Source of the DNA: Synchiropus splendidus
Lineage: Eukaryota; Chordata; Actinopteri; Syngnathiformes; Callionymidae
Direction: 5' to 3'
DNA length: 64,000 nucleotides
Assembly (NCBI RefSeq): GCF_027744825.2
Contig: NC_071342.1
Span: 9,133,501 to 9,197,500, forward strand
Below the pieces are notes generated by a model. The model was not told the origin of the DNA. It worked only from the letters and a program-made list of their open reading frames with translations, and did not search any database. Position 1 is the stretch's first letter. The number at the start of each line of letters is the position of its first letter. Of this stretch, positions 36,150-50,044 are shown in pieces. Both the position numbers and the translations under genes were made by a program.

Positions 36150-37997
36150 TAATATTTTGTGACATACAGAGCAAGGATTTGAGGAGCTCAATTATAAGGC
36201 TAATTCAAAACGCTTCAATATGTTTTACAACATTATGAAGGAGACCTTTCCAAAAGGCAAGCCCACATACCTAAAAACAACACCACACAATATGATAAAT
36301 ACTAAAACACAGGAAAACAACTTACTGGGTGTTGGGGAGCATCACTGAGTATTTTAAAAACCTGCGCCACTTTCCCTCTCGCCCGTAGGTGCATCCTGAA
36401 ACTCGGCATTGCGCATCGTGTTGCTAGACTGATTATACTGTGATGGAGAAAAGAGAATGAGCAAGTAAAACTGGAAGCAGCAACAGCCACCATTTAATAT
36501 ATCTAATCACGTCAGAAGTATGAGGTGGGAGCAAATGTTAAACACAAAGCACTTTAAATTTAATGAAGTAATTGGCATTCAGTACAAATGAGTGCGGTAG
36601 GAAGAAAAGGAAGGAAAAAAGGAGGGAAGTCGTGCTTATACCAGTGTAGCTCAGTGTGTCTCACACAATCATCAAAGTACCCACCTAAGGCATCTTGTGT
36701 TGAGAGGCTGACTGCTTTTCAGACCCGTCTGCAGGTACTCAAAGTCGTCCGTGAACTCTTGATTCTCTCCGAACTCTACGACGTCATTGAAGTGCTTCAC
36801 ATGCTGCACCACTGTGTACAGCTGGCAGAAGGAGAATGGGGTTAATTAGGAATCAAGGCATCTGTCCAGAGATGCAAACAACTCTCGCAAAGACACAAAT
36901 GCAGATAGGCTCATTATTAAATCTCCTTTAAACTGGTACCATTACTGGCCTATTGTTGACTTGCTAATACACTGAAATCAATAACAGCTCAGCATGTGAT
37001 GTCGGGGTAACATCTGCAGTTGACTCTTGTGTGTTTACTGGCATAAACAAGCCTGCTGTGTGTGCACTCAAAATGCCACAGGGGGAGACCTCAGTTTAAA
37101 ACACCAGAGTTTGTAGACAGCTTCAGAGCCAAGTTCCCTCGGGGGTCAGTGGTACAAGGGCTGAACTGAGGTCCAGAGGAGTTTAAATAAGCCACAGTTG
37201 TGTCCAAACATTGTTTTAAATAGATAGGACCAGGCATGTCGCGAAAGTTTTACAAAGATGATCAGGCTCGAGAAATATTACTTGAGATTAATAAAAGGTA
37301 TAACGGTGACAATATACAATACAGTAACTGGACACTTCTCTTTTCTTGTTGCCTCGCAGCAGAGACCTTCTGCAGTCCCGAAAACACAACATGTAACAGT
37401 ACAAACACACCTCCTTGTGCTCTTTTCTACATTTGAGAGCCGTGACAATATCCTGGTTGAGACGCGTTGGGATGGTTTCTGACTTAATGACTTTGGGTGG
37501 AGGTGGAGGGGCTTTGAACAAGCCATCATCCTTATGGGAGTTGCTGTCCTTGTTGGAGCTCGACAAAATGGCCTGAGGAACAAACAAATCAAAATTTGTA
37601 AAAATCTGTTGAAAGACATCCCTGTTGGATTTCACACATACGAAAAGTAAACAGACATCTTTAAAAAGTGCTTTAAACAGATGGATCAGGTAGTGTAACT
37701 TAGACTAAGACAACTTTGACTTCCAAGTGGCGCATTATATTGTGCTCATCCACTTCCGCTGGCCATGCAGCACAGCAAATTTAGTCAGATCAAGCTTAAT
37801 GTCTGTGAAATTCAAATCCAATAGGCATCATGCCGAAAACAGATAATTACTATAACACTGGAATCACAAGCAGTGTGAATGCTCAAGAGGTAAAGTCTTA
37901 CCGGAGCTGTTTGAGATCGAGAGAGCGGCGGAGTGGGAATCTCCTCAGGCTCTGGTTGGTTCCAGTGACGAGCGTTGTATACCGCTTTAGCAGGCGA
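30695..37997 (-). CDS. wapl: wapl exons for the C-terminal WAPL (HEAT-repeat) domain, residues 514-1182
   Basis: Fifteen exons encode the conserved C-terminal half. Landmarks in order are [192 protein letters not shown] and [14 protein letters not shown]. In human WAPL this region folds as HEAT-like repeats that bind the cohesin core. Order and spacing match the family and no frameshift or stop is seen. The least conserved stretch is the acidic linker around residues 970-1020. Confidence 0.95.
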
Positions 37998-40900
37998 CTG
38001 AAATCACAAAAGTAATTCAGGTGGATTAATAAAAAAAAATAAAAAAAAAAAAAAGTAAATTTTATCCTTGTAACAGGCTGCAAGGGCAACTTGTGCCTGC
38101 AAGGCTTGTATATGAAAACAAAAAGGAAATGAAGGAAGAAATCCCTGCGGTTAGTAATATCAGGGTCTTGTCAGCTCTGAATACAAAGTTTCCAGACGTC
38201 ATCCTTGTATATAATGAGTGATGTACTTGGCGCAACTGCCAGTCGACTTTGGAGATTCTTCACCAGAATGCCTGCTCACCTCTTGAAGGATATTCAATAT
38301 GTCTAACTAACTGGATTCTTTGTCTCGATAAAACACAGCCCAGGAATGAAGCTGTCTGGGGGCACATGGAGTGCTGCCCTCTCCAGCCCAATATACCTAG
38401 TTCTGACATATAGGAAAGACTTAACATACCTAAAAAGGTTCGGAAAATATTACATTTAAAAACAAAAAGAAAACGTAGCAATAAATGAAAAGGCAAAATG
38501 GAATGACTATATTCCAGCCTGCATTCAGGCAAACAAAGCAAACTCAGTGTGTAGCAACAGTCCCAGAGCTGCATATTTCTTGGAAATCAAAAATTGTGAG
38601 AATCAATTATGTAAGGTTAGGACAATGTCGCTGTGTTTTGCTTGTGACGTTAGCCAGTGGGAAAAGAGAATAAAGAAGACAAAGAACAAATAACCCAGAG
38701 CCAGAGGAACACGAGGAAGAACAAAAGAAGATATTTATATTAAACAAAACAAAATGACAAGCAGGGAAGGGGGCATTATGCAAACGGAAATATATTGGAC
38801 TAATGGTTAATATCCAAACTGTGGCCCAAGTGTCCTTTTTTGTTTCGTGGTTTACTCACTGGTATCAGTATCTGAGTCACTCTCAGCCTGAAGTGCACCA
38901 AAAAGATTCAGTGCATCGCTGCTTCACACAGACAATATAACAATGTGGTGAGCTACTAGAATTTTAAGAACAATTAGTAAAAGGCAAATGTTTGATACTT
39001 CTTTCATATTACTGCAGGTTGACTTGGTCTTCCTGGTTGACATAGTTGACCCAGAACCTGACATATTTTCGTCAAAGACACAGGCATAAAACCGCTGTAA
39101 GCACAGTGGTATGACGACATACTGGATTTAACATTTTATTCAAAACATTATTCATGATGCTGTTCAGTCTCCAGTTAAGAGGAAACAAAAATCCTGTTCT
39201 GGTACAGCAACAATAACAAATATCATAAATCATTTATAATGCTGGCTTAAAACAGCAGTTACTGTTTCACAGTGCGCGTTTGCTGCTGTCCACAGAATGA
39301 GGCAAAAGAAGAAGGGAAAACACTCCAGAAGGCCTCACCTTTTTGGGCCCACTAAAGATCTTTTTGAATCCAATACCACTTTCCTTGGATTTTTCGATCT
39401 GCTTTGCTGCGCGTCCTTTTTGTCCGTCAGTGCCCCCGGGACTGGAGTCATCAGAGAAGTCAAAAGCATCTGCTGACCACAAGTTAAATGAAATTTATGA
39501 GGTTGATAATGTAAACTAGAGATTTTTTAAATAACTCACCTGTATTGCTACTGGCTTGACTATCCTGGGAGTCACTGGTATGAGGACTGTCCACACTGGC
39601 GCTTAGAGCGGCCAACATGGCTGCAGACTTTTTGGCCTTCTTCTCTTTGGCAGGAGCACTGTCGTCATCACTGTCGCTCTCACTTAGGTCATCAAAGCCA
39701 AAGTATTTGATCTTGTAACTTGTCTTTCCAGCCACGCCAACATCTGAACTCTCCTGTGCTTCCTGGTCGTCTTTGTCCTCAAATCCAAAGAACTCCAGCT
39801 TGGTCTCAGTCTTGGTTTTTTTGGGCTTTGCCTGCGCAGGTCTGTATCTGTGAAAACAGGACAAACTGCAATTGCTGATAGCAGTAACTACATTTTATAA
39901 TAATCACAAGGTCGACAACATGGTGACAGAGTGGGCGACTTGGGCAGCCTCACTCATCACCAGGCATAGGACGGAGAAGCTAAAAGGATGTCTTGGATAA
40001 AATGCTTACACACCACTATACAAGCATCAAGTGGACATACCTCATGTGTTACAGTAATATACTTCATTTATTTTTAATAACAGACCAAATACTACAGCAG
40101 ATTAAATTCATTTGGGAAGTATGGGACCCCAAAGAAATGGATAGCTCTCACTAGTGCATGTTACCTGCCTAGTGTTGCACTCGTACCCTTTTTTGATACA
40201 CTACAACTTTAGTGATCTCATATATTGTAGCTCAGGAATAGGGCATGAGAGAAAACAAATAAATCTTAAAATTGATAAATAGGTGCAACATGTCTACAAT
40301 ATAAGCTACATAGTGAAATAGGTGTTTATGCTACCCCAAATTGAAACAGTTTGTTTCTCACCTATAACAAATTACACTGAGCTTCTGAATCTTTGGTTAA
40401 CATTCATTACTCTGTGTAGCCAAAATTAGAAACTGCAGCACAGTAAGATTTGCAGTTTGTCATTTGTACTCTACAGGATTGTTATCATGATACCAACTAA
40501 ATGAGTTGAATTTTGTCCACAGTGAAACAACCATGTATTATTTGGATGCATTACAAAGACGTACCTGTTTGTTTTTTGTGGTGGGGGCTCCGACTTCTTC
40601 TTCATCTGTCCGGCCTCACCAAGATCTGCCGGCGTAGCTGGGGTCACAAGCTCTTCCACGTTCCGCTCTATCGAGTCTTGGATTGTTACATTGCACACCG
40701 ACACACAGGAGGGGTGCAAAACTGTATAGTCCCGCACCCTTCCCCCACCCCTGCCAGCTGGCTTGGCTGTCGTGTTAACAGTTGAAGCAGAATTACTTGC
40801 ATTGGCAGGAATGGCACTGTTGGGTTTAGCCTGGGCAGTCGCTGCCACAGCAGGCTTGACGCTGTCACTATTGGTTTCAGTAATTTCATGGGAAGTTTTG

Positions 40901-42035
40901 TTAGGCCGACTGGGCCGCTGGTATTTCTTGCAGTTGGAGGCCCTCAGAGTAAATGGGGAAGGGGGTATGTTGTCAACTGGCTCTGGTGGAGGCTCTGTTT
41001 GAGTTTCTAGCTCAGAACTTGGAATGCCTTCCGATGGCCCTGAGGCAACAGAAGTCTCAAAGTCTCCACTGCCACCTGGTGCATCAGCATCCTGTTCAAC
41101 AGTCGTCTCCATTGACGAAGTGAAGATGAACTTCTGTGTTCCTGAGTTTTGCTCATTAGAAGGTACTGTGTTAAACGCAGAGGCTGTGTACACAGACTTC
41201 TGGCTGCTGTCTGGCGTGCTTTTGAACCAGGGCTTGCTATTTTTAGCAACTCCATCTGTAGGTCGCAATTGGCCTAAAAGAAAAAAGACAAAACATACAA
41301 AACAGTAAGAATCTTCCAGGATGGAAAACCATGTAAAAAAATTTCATTCTTTGGAAACCTCCTCACTAGTGGCACAACTGATAATGGAATCAAAGAAATA
41401 AAGCTACATATATAGTTATTGTCTTAACTGCAACACAACTGAAAGACAGAATTTACAGGGCAGTTATTTAATAATAACTTGTGAATTGCAGTACAGATTA
41501 GATTCGATTACCTTAGATCTAATCTAATAATAAAAAGACCTGTTGTTCCTGAACTTAGCATCAAAGACTAAAAACAGAGCTCTAGGCTACAAGAGTTAAA
41601 TGCGGAACAGTTGTACATGGCTATGGGAAATCATAATCTTTACTTACTTGGGGTTGTGGTAGTAGCAGTTGGGATCTTCGGTGCAGCAGTCGGAGCAGCA
41701 ACAGCACCGACGACTTGCACTGCAGCCACATTTGACCCATTCCCTTCATTGACATTGACCTTGGGCTCGGTCTGAGATGTCACCGTCTTGGAGTCATCGT
41801 CACTGTCGAACCCGAAAGGGTCATCATCGCTACCACTGTCCTCGAGTCTCGGTCTTTTCGGAAGTCCAGAAACATCCGAGTTTGAGGAGGGCCTTTTGGG
41901 GCCTAGCTTAGCCTTGTAAGTGGTCTCGCCCCATTTTGTGGTCAGAGAGGGTTTTTTACTGGAAAAAACCTCCTCAAATTTTGAATTGGCTTCACCACCT
42001 TTGCGGTTATACGTTTTCCCAAATCTGGATGTCAT
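30695..42035 (-). CDS. wapl: Wings apart-like protein homolog, cohesin release factor (19 coding exons)
   Basis: WAPL, with PDS5, opens the SMC3-RAD21 gate and removes cohesin from chromatin in the nucleus. Coding exons, 5' to 3' on the minus strand: 42035-41648, 41273-40565, 39847-39540, 39472-39339, 37997-37902, 37572-37411, 36821-36685, 36437-36326, 35872-35642, 35397-35286, 35184-35087, 34849-34773, 33817-33642, 33540-33425, 33012-32788, 32626-32410, 32017-31929, 31848-31753, 30760-30695. Each junction is GT-AG and all phases join without a stop, giving 1182 aa; human WAPL is 1190 aa. The protein starts MTSRFGKTY and ends [12 protein letters not shown], as in the vertebrate family. Three FGF motifs lie at residues 74-76, 386-388 and 415-417. 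The C-terminal HEAT-like WAPL domain occupies roughly residue 600 to the end. Exon edges were chosen by eye and could be off by a base or two. Whether this is the a or b teleost copy cannot be told. Confidence 0.96.
33327..33372. repeat. (GT)n microsatellite inside a wapl intron
   Basis: About 22 uninterrupted GT units in the intron between coding exons 33540-33425 and 33012-32788, about 50 bp on the 3' (wapl sense) side of the 33425 donor. Confidence 0.95.
36104..36149. repeat. (AT)n microsatellite inside a wapl intron
   Basis: About 22 AT units in the intron between coding exons 36437-36326 and 35872-35642. Confidence 0.95.
39339..39472 (-). CDS. wapl: wapl exon ending in KIFSGPKK (residues 469-513)
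   Basis: This 134-nt exon encodes ADAFDFSDD at its start and [10 protein letters not shown] at its end. KIFSGPK is conserved in vertebrate WAPL immediately before the [12 protein letters not shown] segment, which is the next coding exon at 37997-37902. The donor is GTGAGG at phase 0. The 1.3-kb intron that follows contains exon-like sequences discussed in the findings. Confidence 0.9.
39540..39847 (-). CDS. wapl: wapl exon with second and third FGF motifs (residues 366-468)
   Basis: The exon encodes [12 protein letters not shown] and, 29 residues later, [18 protein letters not shown]. These are the second and third FGF motifs that vertebrate WAPL uses to contact PDS5 and cohesin. Acidic Ser-Asp clusters, typical CK2-like sites, follow the third motif. 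The exon is flanked by a CAG acceptor and a GTGAGT donor and leaves phase 1. Confidence 0.95.
40565..41273 (-). CDS. wapl: wapl large disordered exon (residues 130-365)
   Basis: This 709-nt exon is low in complexity and rich in Ser, Thr, Pro, Ala and Asn, as expected for the disordered N-terminal half of WAPL. The recognisable anchor is near its 3' end: [20 protein letters not shown] followed by TPADLGEAG, which is strongly conserved in vertebrate WAPL. It joins upstream at phase 1 (Ser130) and downstream at phase 2 (Arg366). Confidence 0.93.
41648..42035 (-). CDS. wapl: wapl first coding exon (residues 1-129)
   Basis: The ATG is at 42035-42033. It is the right start because the following residues [14 protein letters not shown] align directly with the conserved WAPL N terminus. 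This exon holds the first PDS5-binding FGF motif, [10 protein letters not shown], at residues 72-81. The tyrosine motif near residue 9 reads YNR here, where the human protein has YSR. The exon also carries about 26 nt of 5' UTR up to an acceptor at 42062-42063, and it ends in a GTAAGT donor at phase 1. Confidence 0.95.
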
Positions 42036-43571
42036 GTTGTTGGCTGTATGTTACATATTCCCTGTGAAGAAGCAGAAACAATCTTAAATTAAATACAAAA
42101 TATTTAAAAAAGCATTTTTACAGTTTAATTACAAAATACAGCGCAGAGAGTTTTATTTTAAGTCAGAAGACATGCAAGTATAGAAAAAGAATTTCCTACC
42201 ACACATCAAAAACATTTTGCTAACTAGTCAGGGTTTACCCTTAAAACTGTAAAGGAGGACAATAAACAAACTTTCATTGGATTACAAAGACAATACAAAA
42301 TAAACTGTTATTACGCATATTTTTTGCAGTCAGTTTTTAGTTATATTTATTTACTATCTAGTGTATTCTATTCATTTAATGTATTTTTACAGCCAACTGT
42401 ACTCGTTTTTACTACATTTCTTTCATAAAAGTTTATTTTATTCTAATTTATGTTGTTTTAATTGTGCATGTGCAATATGTGGCGCCCTTATTTATTGCAA
42501 TTTGAATGTTCAGTGTTTACTTGGAAGGCTTAAATGACTAGCTTATCTTGAAGTGCCTGGCTGAGAGGGTTTAAAAAGATAAAAGAAGTCATATTGATGT
42601 TCAATATTTGGAATACTTCAAGTTGTACCACATGCCAGACAAATTTAGGACGACAACATATTAAAAACATGCAATACTAATATGAGTGAGCTCAAATTAG
42701 AATGACCATCCATTTATAAATATAAATATATGAGGATTTGTCTTAAAATTGGGACTATCATCTGATTTACTAACTCAAGGCATGCAAAGGTTACACACAA
42801 AGCTATTGCCTCAGCGTCGTTGTGTATTTTAGTTGACTCTGCAGCACACAGGTTTAATGTACGACTTTCATCCAATAGAGTCCTCTACAGAATTAACCTT
42901 AATAAACATAGTCAAAACAGTAACATTGTCGAACATGCCTGTGACTTCCACTGGTACAGCCAAATGGCACCATTACACTGACAGGACTGAGCAGTTGTTG
43001 CCCAGCAGGCCACTTGTTTGAGCTCAGACTCAACCAGGCTTGTTAAAAAGCAACTGTTGATCGGAGAATATTTTAGTCGTGTCGGCATTTTCACATTTTG
43101 GTTGTTTCAGCAAAATACTGCGGTTAACAAGAGATACAAATGCGTTGTTGGGAAACCGGCGCCTGGCCATGGATGTGTGCTTTTCGATCTGCAAGTTAGT
43201 GAAGTGTATAATACGAGCTGACAACGCAGAAAGTTAGCATGACTGTTATGCTACCCTGCACTGAAACGATGACAGCTCAATTGCCAAGTGGACGCTTTTC
43301 AATAGATTGGTTTGGGAAACTAGAAACTAAACTACATCTAGCACAGAATGAAGGGGACAGGCAAGTCGGTGTTGTTCAAATTGATCCGCTCCAAGTTCTA
43401 AAGTTCCTACAAACTTAGCTATGAGCTATTAGCTTAGACGATGTTACACTCTCCCAACACTGAAAACAAATCACGACTTCATGAGACACCGTTTTTAGGA
43501 AAAGAACCTACTTTATGCATCCAAATGCACAAACACAAACTAAAAAACTGTGAATAATAAGCAACGGTTAC

Positions 43572-43870
43572 CTTTGAAATGCGGCGAGTTGCTCACCGAG
43601 CGCCTGTTTGTTAGCCAGCCGGCTAGGCCTGATCTCCCCCCGCTCACAGATCAAGCGGGTAAAAGTCCGCGCAGAATCAACACTAATAGGACATTTTTAC
43701 AAAATAGCACATGAATTAAAGCAATCCGTTCGGCGGCAGTGCTCGTGTCCACGTAAAAGACTCGAGGGACATGCAATTTTTGCTTCTAATCGGGACTTTT
43801 TGCAAATTGTAGTGCAACTGTCGGCCATTAAAATCTCCCCTCCCTCCGCGCTGCTTGGCTAGGTCCCCAG
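43572..43870 (-). other. wapl: wapl non-coding first exon (5' UTR), approximate 5' end
   Basis: A consensus donor, AAAG followed by GTAACC on the minus strand, lies at 43571-43566, about 1.5 kb upstream of the coding exon. That coding exon has its own 5' acceptor at 42062, so at least one upstream 5' UTR exon is needed. The sequence upstream of the donor is richer in CpG than its surroundings and leads into a promoter-like stretch. The transcription start is a guess. Confidence 0.5.
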
Positions 43871-43965
43871 TAAATCGCCACACGGACTAATAAACCAACC
43901 AGAAGCCGGGAGACTTCTCCGTGTTTGAGTAATGTGCAACTCGATTGGCTGACGTGAAATCATTG
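43870..43965 (-). promoter_or_regulatory. wapl: probable wapl promoter with CCAAT box and CRE-like site
   Basis: On the minus strand there is a CCAAT box (ATTGG on the plus strand at 43944-43948) beside TCACGTCA (plus TGACGTGA at 43950-43957), one mismatch from the palindromic CRE TGACGTCA. NF-Y and CREB/ATF sites a few bases apart are typical of TATA-less housekeeping promoters. The position just upstream of the inferred first exon fits a wapl promoter. No TATA box is seen. Confidence 0.5.
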
Positions 43966-45845
43966 TTAAAGATAGAGGGCGCTGGTGGACCATGTTAGAG
44001 ATGAGCAGATTTGTGTCCCAAAATGTTGTTGGGAGAGGATTTTCGGCAAAAATAGGACTTTGAAGGCACCTGTGTGGTCACGACTGGAGTCTAGTCAGAC
44101 ATCCATCGTCTTCCCATCTGTCTCACTCTTGTTTAAACTATTGGAATCGAAAAGAGCGTTCAATTATAATTACAATAATTGTTTGTAACTCCCAAATATA
44201 AAATATTTTACTTTCATTGGGCCATACATGTAGTCAGCTTACTCAGCCATTTTCCAAAAATAGGAATACAACTGCTCTGGAATGAAGAATTTGGTTCCGC
44301 TACCATTCTGTAATTCAATTTTATCATCCACTGACACTCACTCCAGACTCCAGGGGTCAGGAGGTCATTTGGTTTGGGTCACGTTTTTCATGGAGAAGAA
44401 CATATGAGAAAAGGGGACGATTTCAACCTCACAAAGCACAGCAAGTAACACAACTGACCAAAGAGACACACGTCTAAACCAAGACTGACACCCGCCACAC
44501 TAAACGCAACACTCACGCAAACACTCATCACAGAGCCTGACGCAGTCTTGTCCTGGATACTTCACCACTTTTGAAAGTCTCTTATTCAGTTAGAGCAGCT
44601 CTCATCGATTTTTCCATCCGTCTGAGAGTAGTTTTTGTTACAGTGTCATTTTGAAATGGATTTTCCCGCTGCAATGATTGCTCTGTCTCGTTAGATGGCA
44701 GCACCACTGTCCATCAGTCGAGGTGCTTATTGTTCGATTTTATTTAAAAAAAAACGGATCTTTTGTCTTAAAAAGAATATTATTATGAATAATTACAGAG
44801 AAAAAAATGTTTTTTTTGTAGGAAATAATTAACTGGACACTACTTTGGGTCCCATGTCCATCACACCGCATGGATAAGGAGACAACTACTAAATTAGAGG
44901 TAACCAGAGGAAACCAGAGAACTTGCACCCACCAGTTTGTTGGGTTGAGGTTGCAGCTCTAACCACTATATCACTGTGCAGTCATCAATAATCGATGGAT
45001 AACATTTTAACAATGGTTAACTGAGTGCTGTGTCTGAATTTTACTTTCGGGTGAAGCGAATTGTAGCTGTCTAACAATCTAAATTTGCAGTATGCTTTAT
45101 GTCTCTGGACAAAAATACTTTTGTTTCATGAGTGCTGACAGTGAAGCGTTTCCACTTCTGCTAAACTAACTAAATCAAAGCACTAAATGAAAGAAAAGTT
45201 TCCCATCAGTGATTTTTCTTGAGCAGCTTCATCTTTCCCTGAGAGACTCACTGTTTTACTGTGCGGTTGCTTGTATTATTAAGTTTTTGTCGTAAATTAA
45301 TGTGGTCAACTGAAATATGCACTGAAACAGAAGATACAATCCAAAACATCTGCAGTCTCTGCATCTCTGATCAGCGGCTTGTCTGGTTTGCTCTCATGGC
45401 CCTGTGGTCTCGGGCACACAGTGCCCCCCCGCCCTAACATCGCACCACAACACTATCAAGACCATATGAAAGCAATAAAATCAAACTGAAACCAAAGCTG
45501 GATTGTTTTGAAAGTCAGTTTATGGACATGTGTTTATGCTAGAAATCGTTAGCAAAACACAAGAAAAGACTGAGATGTCAAAAGTGTACCTTGAGATTAG
45601 TTTGACCTTCAGTTCAGTCAATGTGTTTGGGCACTTTTTTGTTGGAACTGCAGCAAGCCTTTTTCTTTTGCACTTAAAAAGTTGCTAACCCTTTCTACCT
45701 TCCTACCTACCTACCTACCTACCTACCTATATATCTATCTATCTATATATCTATATATCTATCTGTCTGTCTGTCTGTCTGTCCAGTCATAGAAACATCA
45801 CGTTACTCCATAGCGGAATAAGAAATAGCAATGAAGAGGAAACAT
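43960..45845. other. htra1-wapl intergenic spacer
   Basis: About 1.9 kb separate the wapl promoter region from the htra1 poly(A) signals. Only the compound microsatellite and a weak, decayed SINE/L2-like segment near 44880-44975 (GGAAACCAGAGAACTTGCAC) were noticed. Confidence 0.55.
45695..45782. repeat. compound tetranucleotide microsatellite (CCTA, CTAT, TGTC)
   Basis: CCTA units, then CTAT/TATA units, then GTCT units lie back to back in the spacer between htra1 and the wapl promoter. Confidence 0.9.
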
Positions 45846-46191
45846 TTTATTTATTTATTCTTACAGTCACATAAAAACATTCTACAGTACTCGTGAAGTT
45901 AGTTTAAAAAATGAGTGGAATTGACCAGTAGGACTTTAATGTCCAACACAAAAAAAAAACAGGATTAAAAAAGTGTTTGTGACCAAGCAACATTGATCAA
46001 AACACTGAAGGATAAAAGTGAAATTCATAAAGTTGCGATCAGAGCGTCCATGGTGTTTTATTCTTCAAGCCAGAGTCAGTGTTGAGCGATGCTTGGCTTT
46101 CAGACACAGAGGGGGCCGGTCATGAGACCCCCACCTCCACAATAAGGTCTGCTGGTGAAGTTCAAACTACTCTTTGAGGTCTCTTTAGGGG
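45846..46191 (-). terminator. htra1: htra1 3' UTR with poly(A) signals
   Basis: After the stop codon, the minus strand has AATAAA at 46062-46057 and three overlapping AATAAA hexamers at 45859-45846. This suggests either a short 3' UTR of about 150 nt or one of about 350-370 nt. Both lie before the compound microsatellite in the htra1-wapl spacer. Confidence 0.6.

Positions 46192-50044
<3,853 letters not shown>

Noticed and set aside
44880..44975. Possible tRNA-derived SINE
   Set aside because: The match to the common teleost tail (GGAAACCAGAGAA and GGTTGCAGCTCTAACCACTA) is too decayed, and no A and B boxes with proper spacing are seen.
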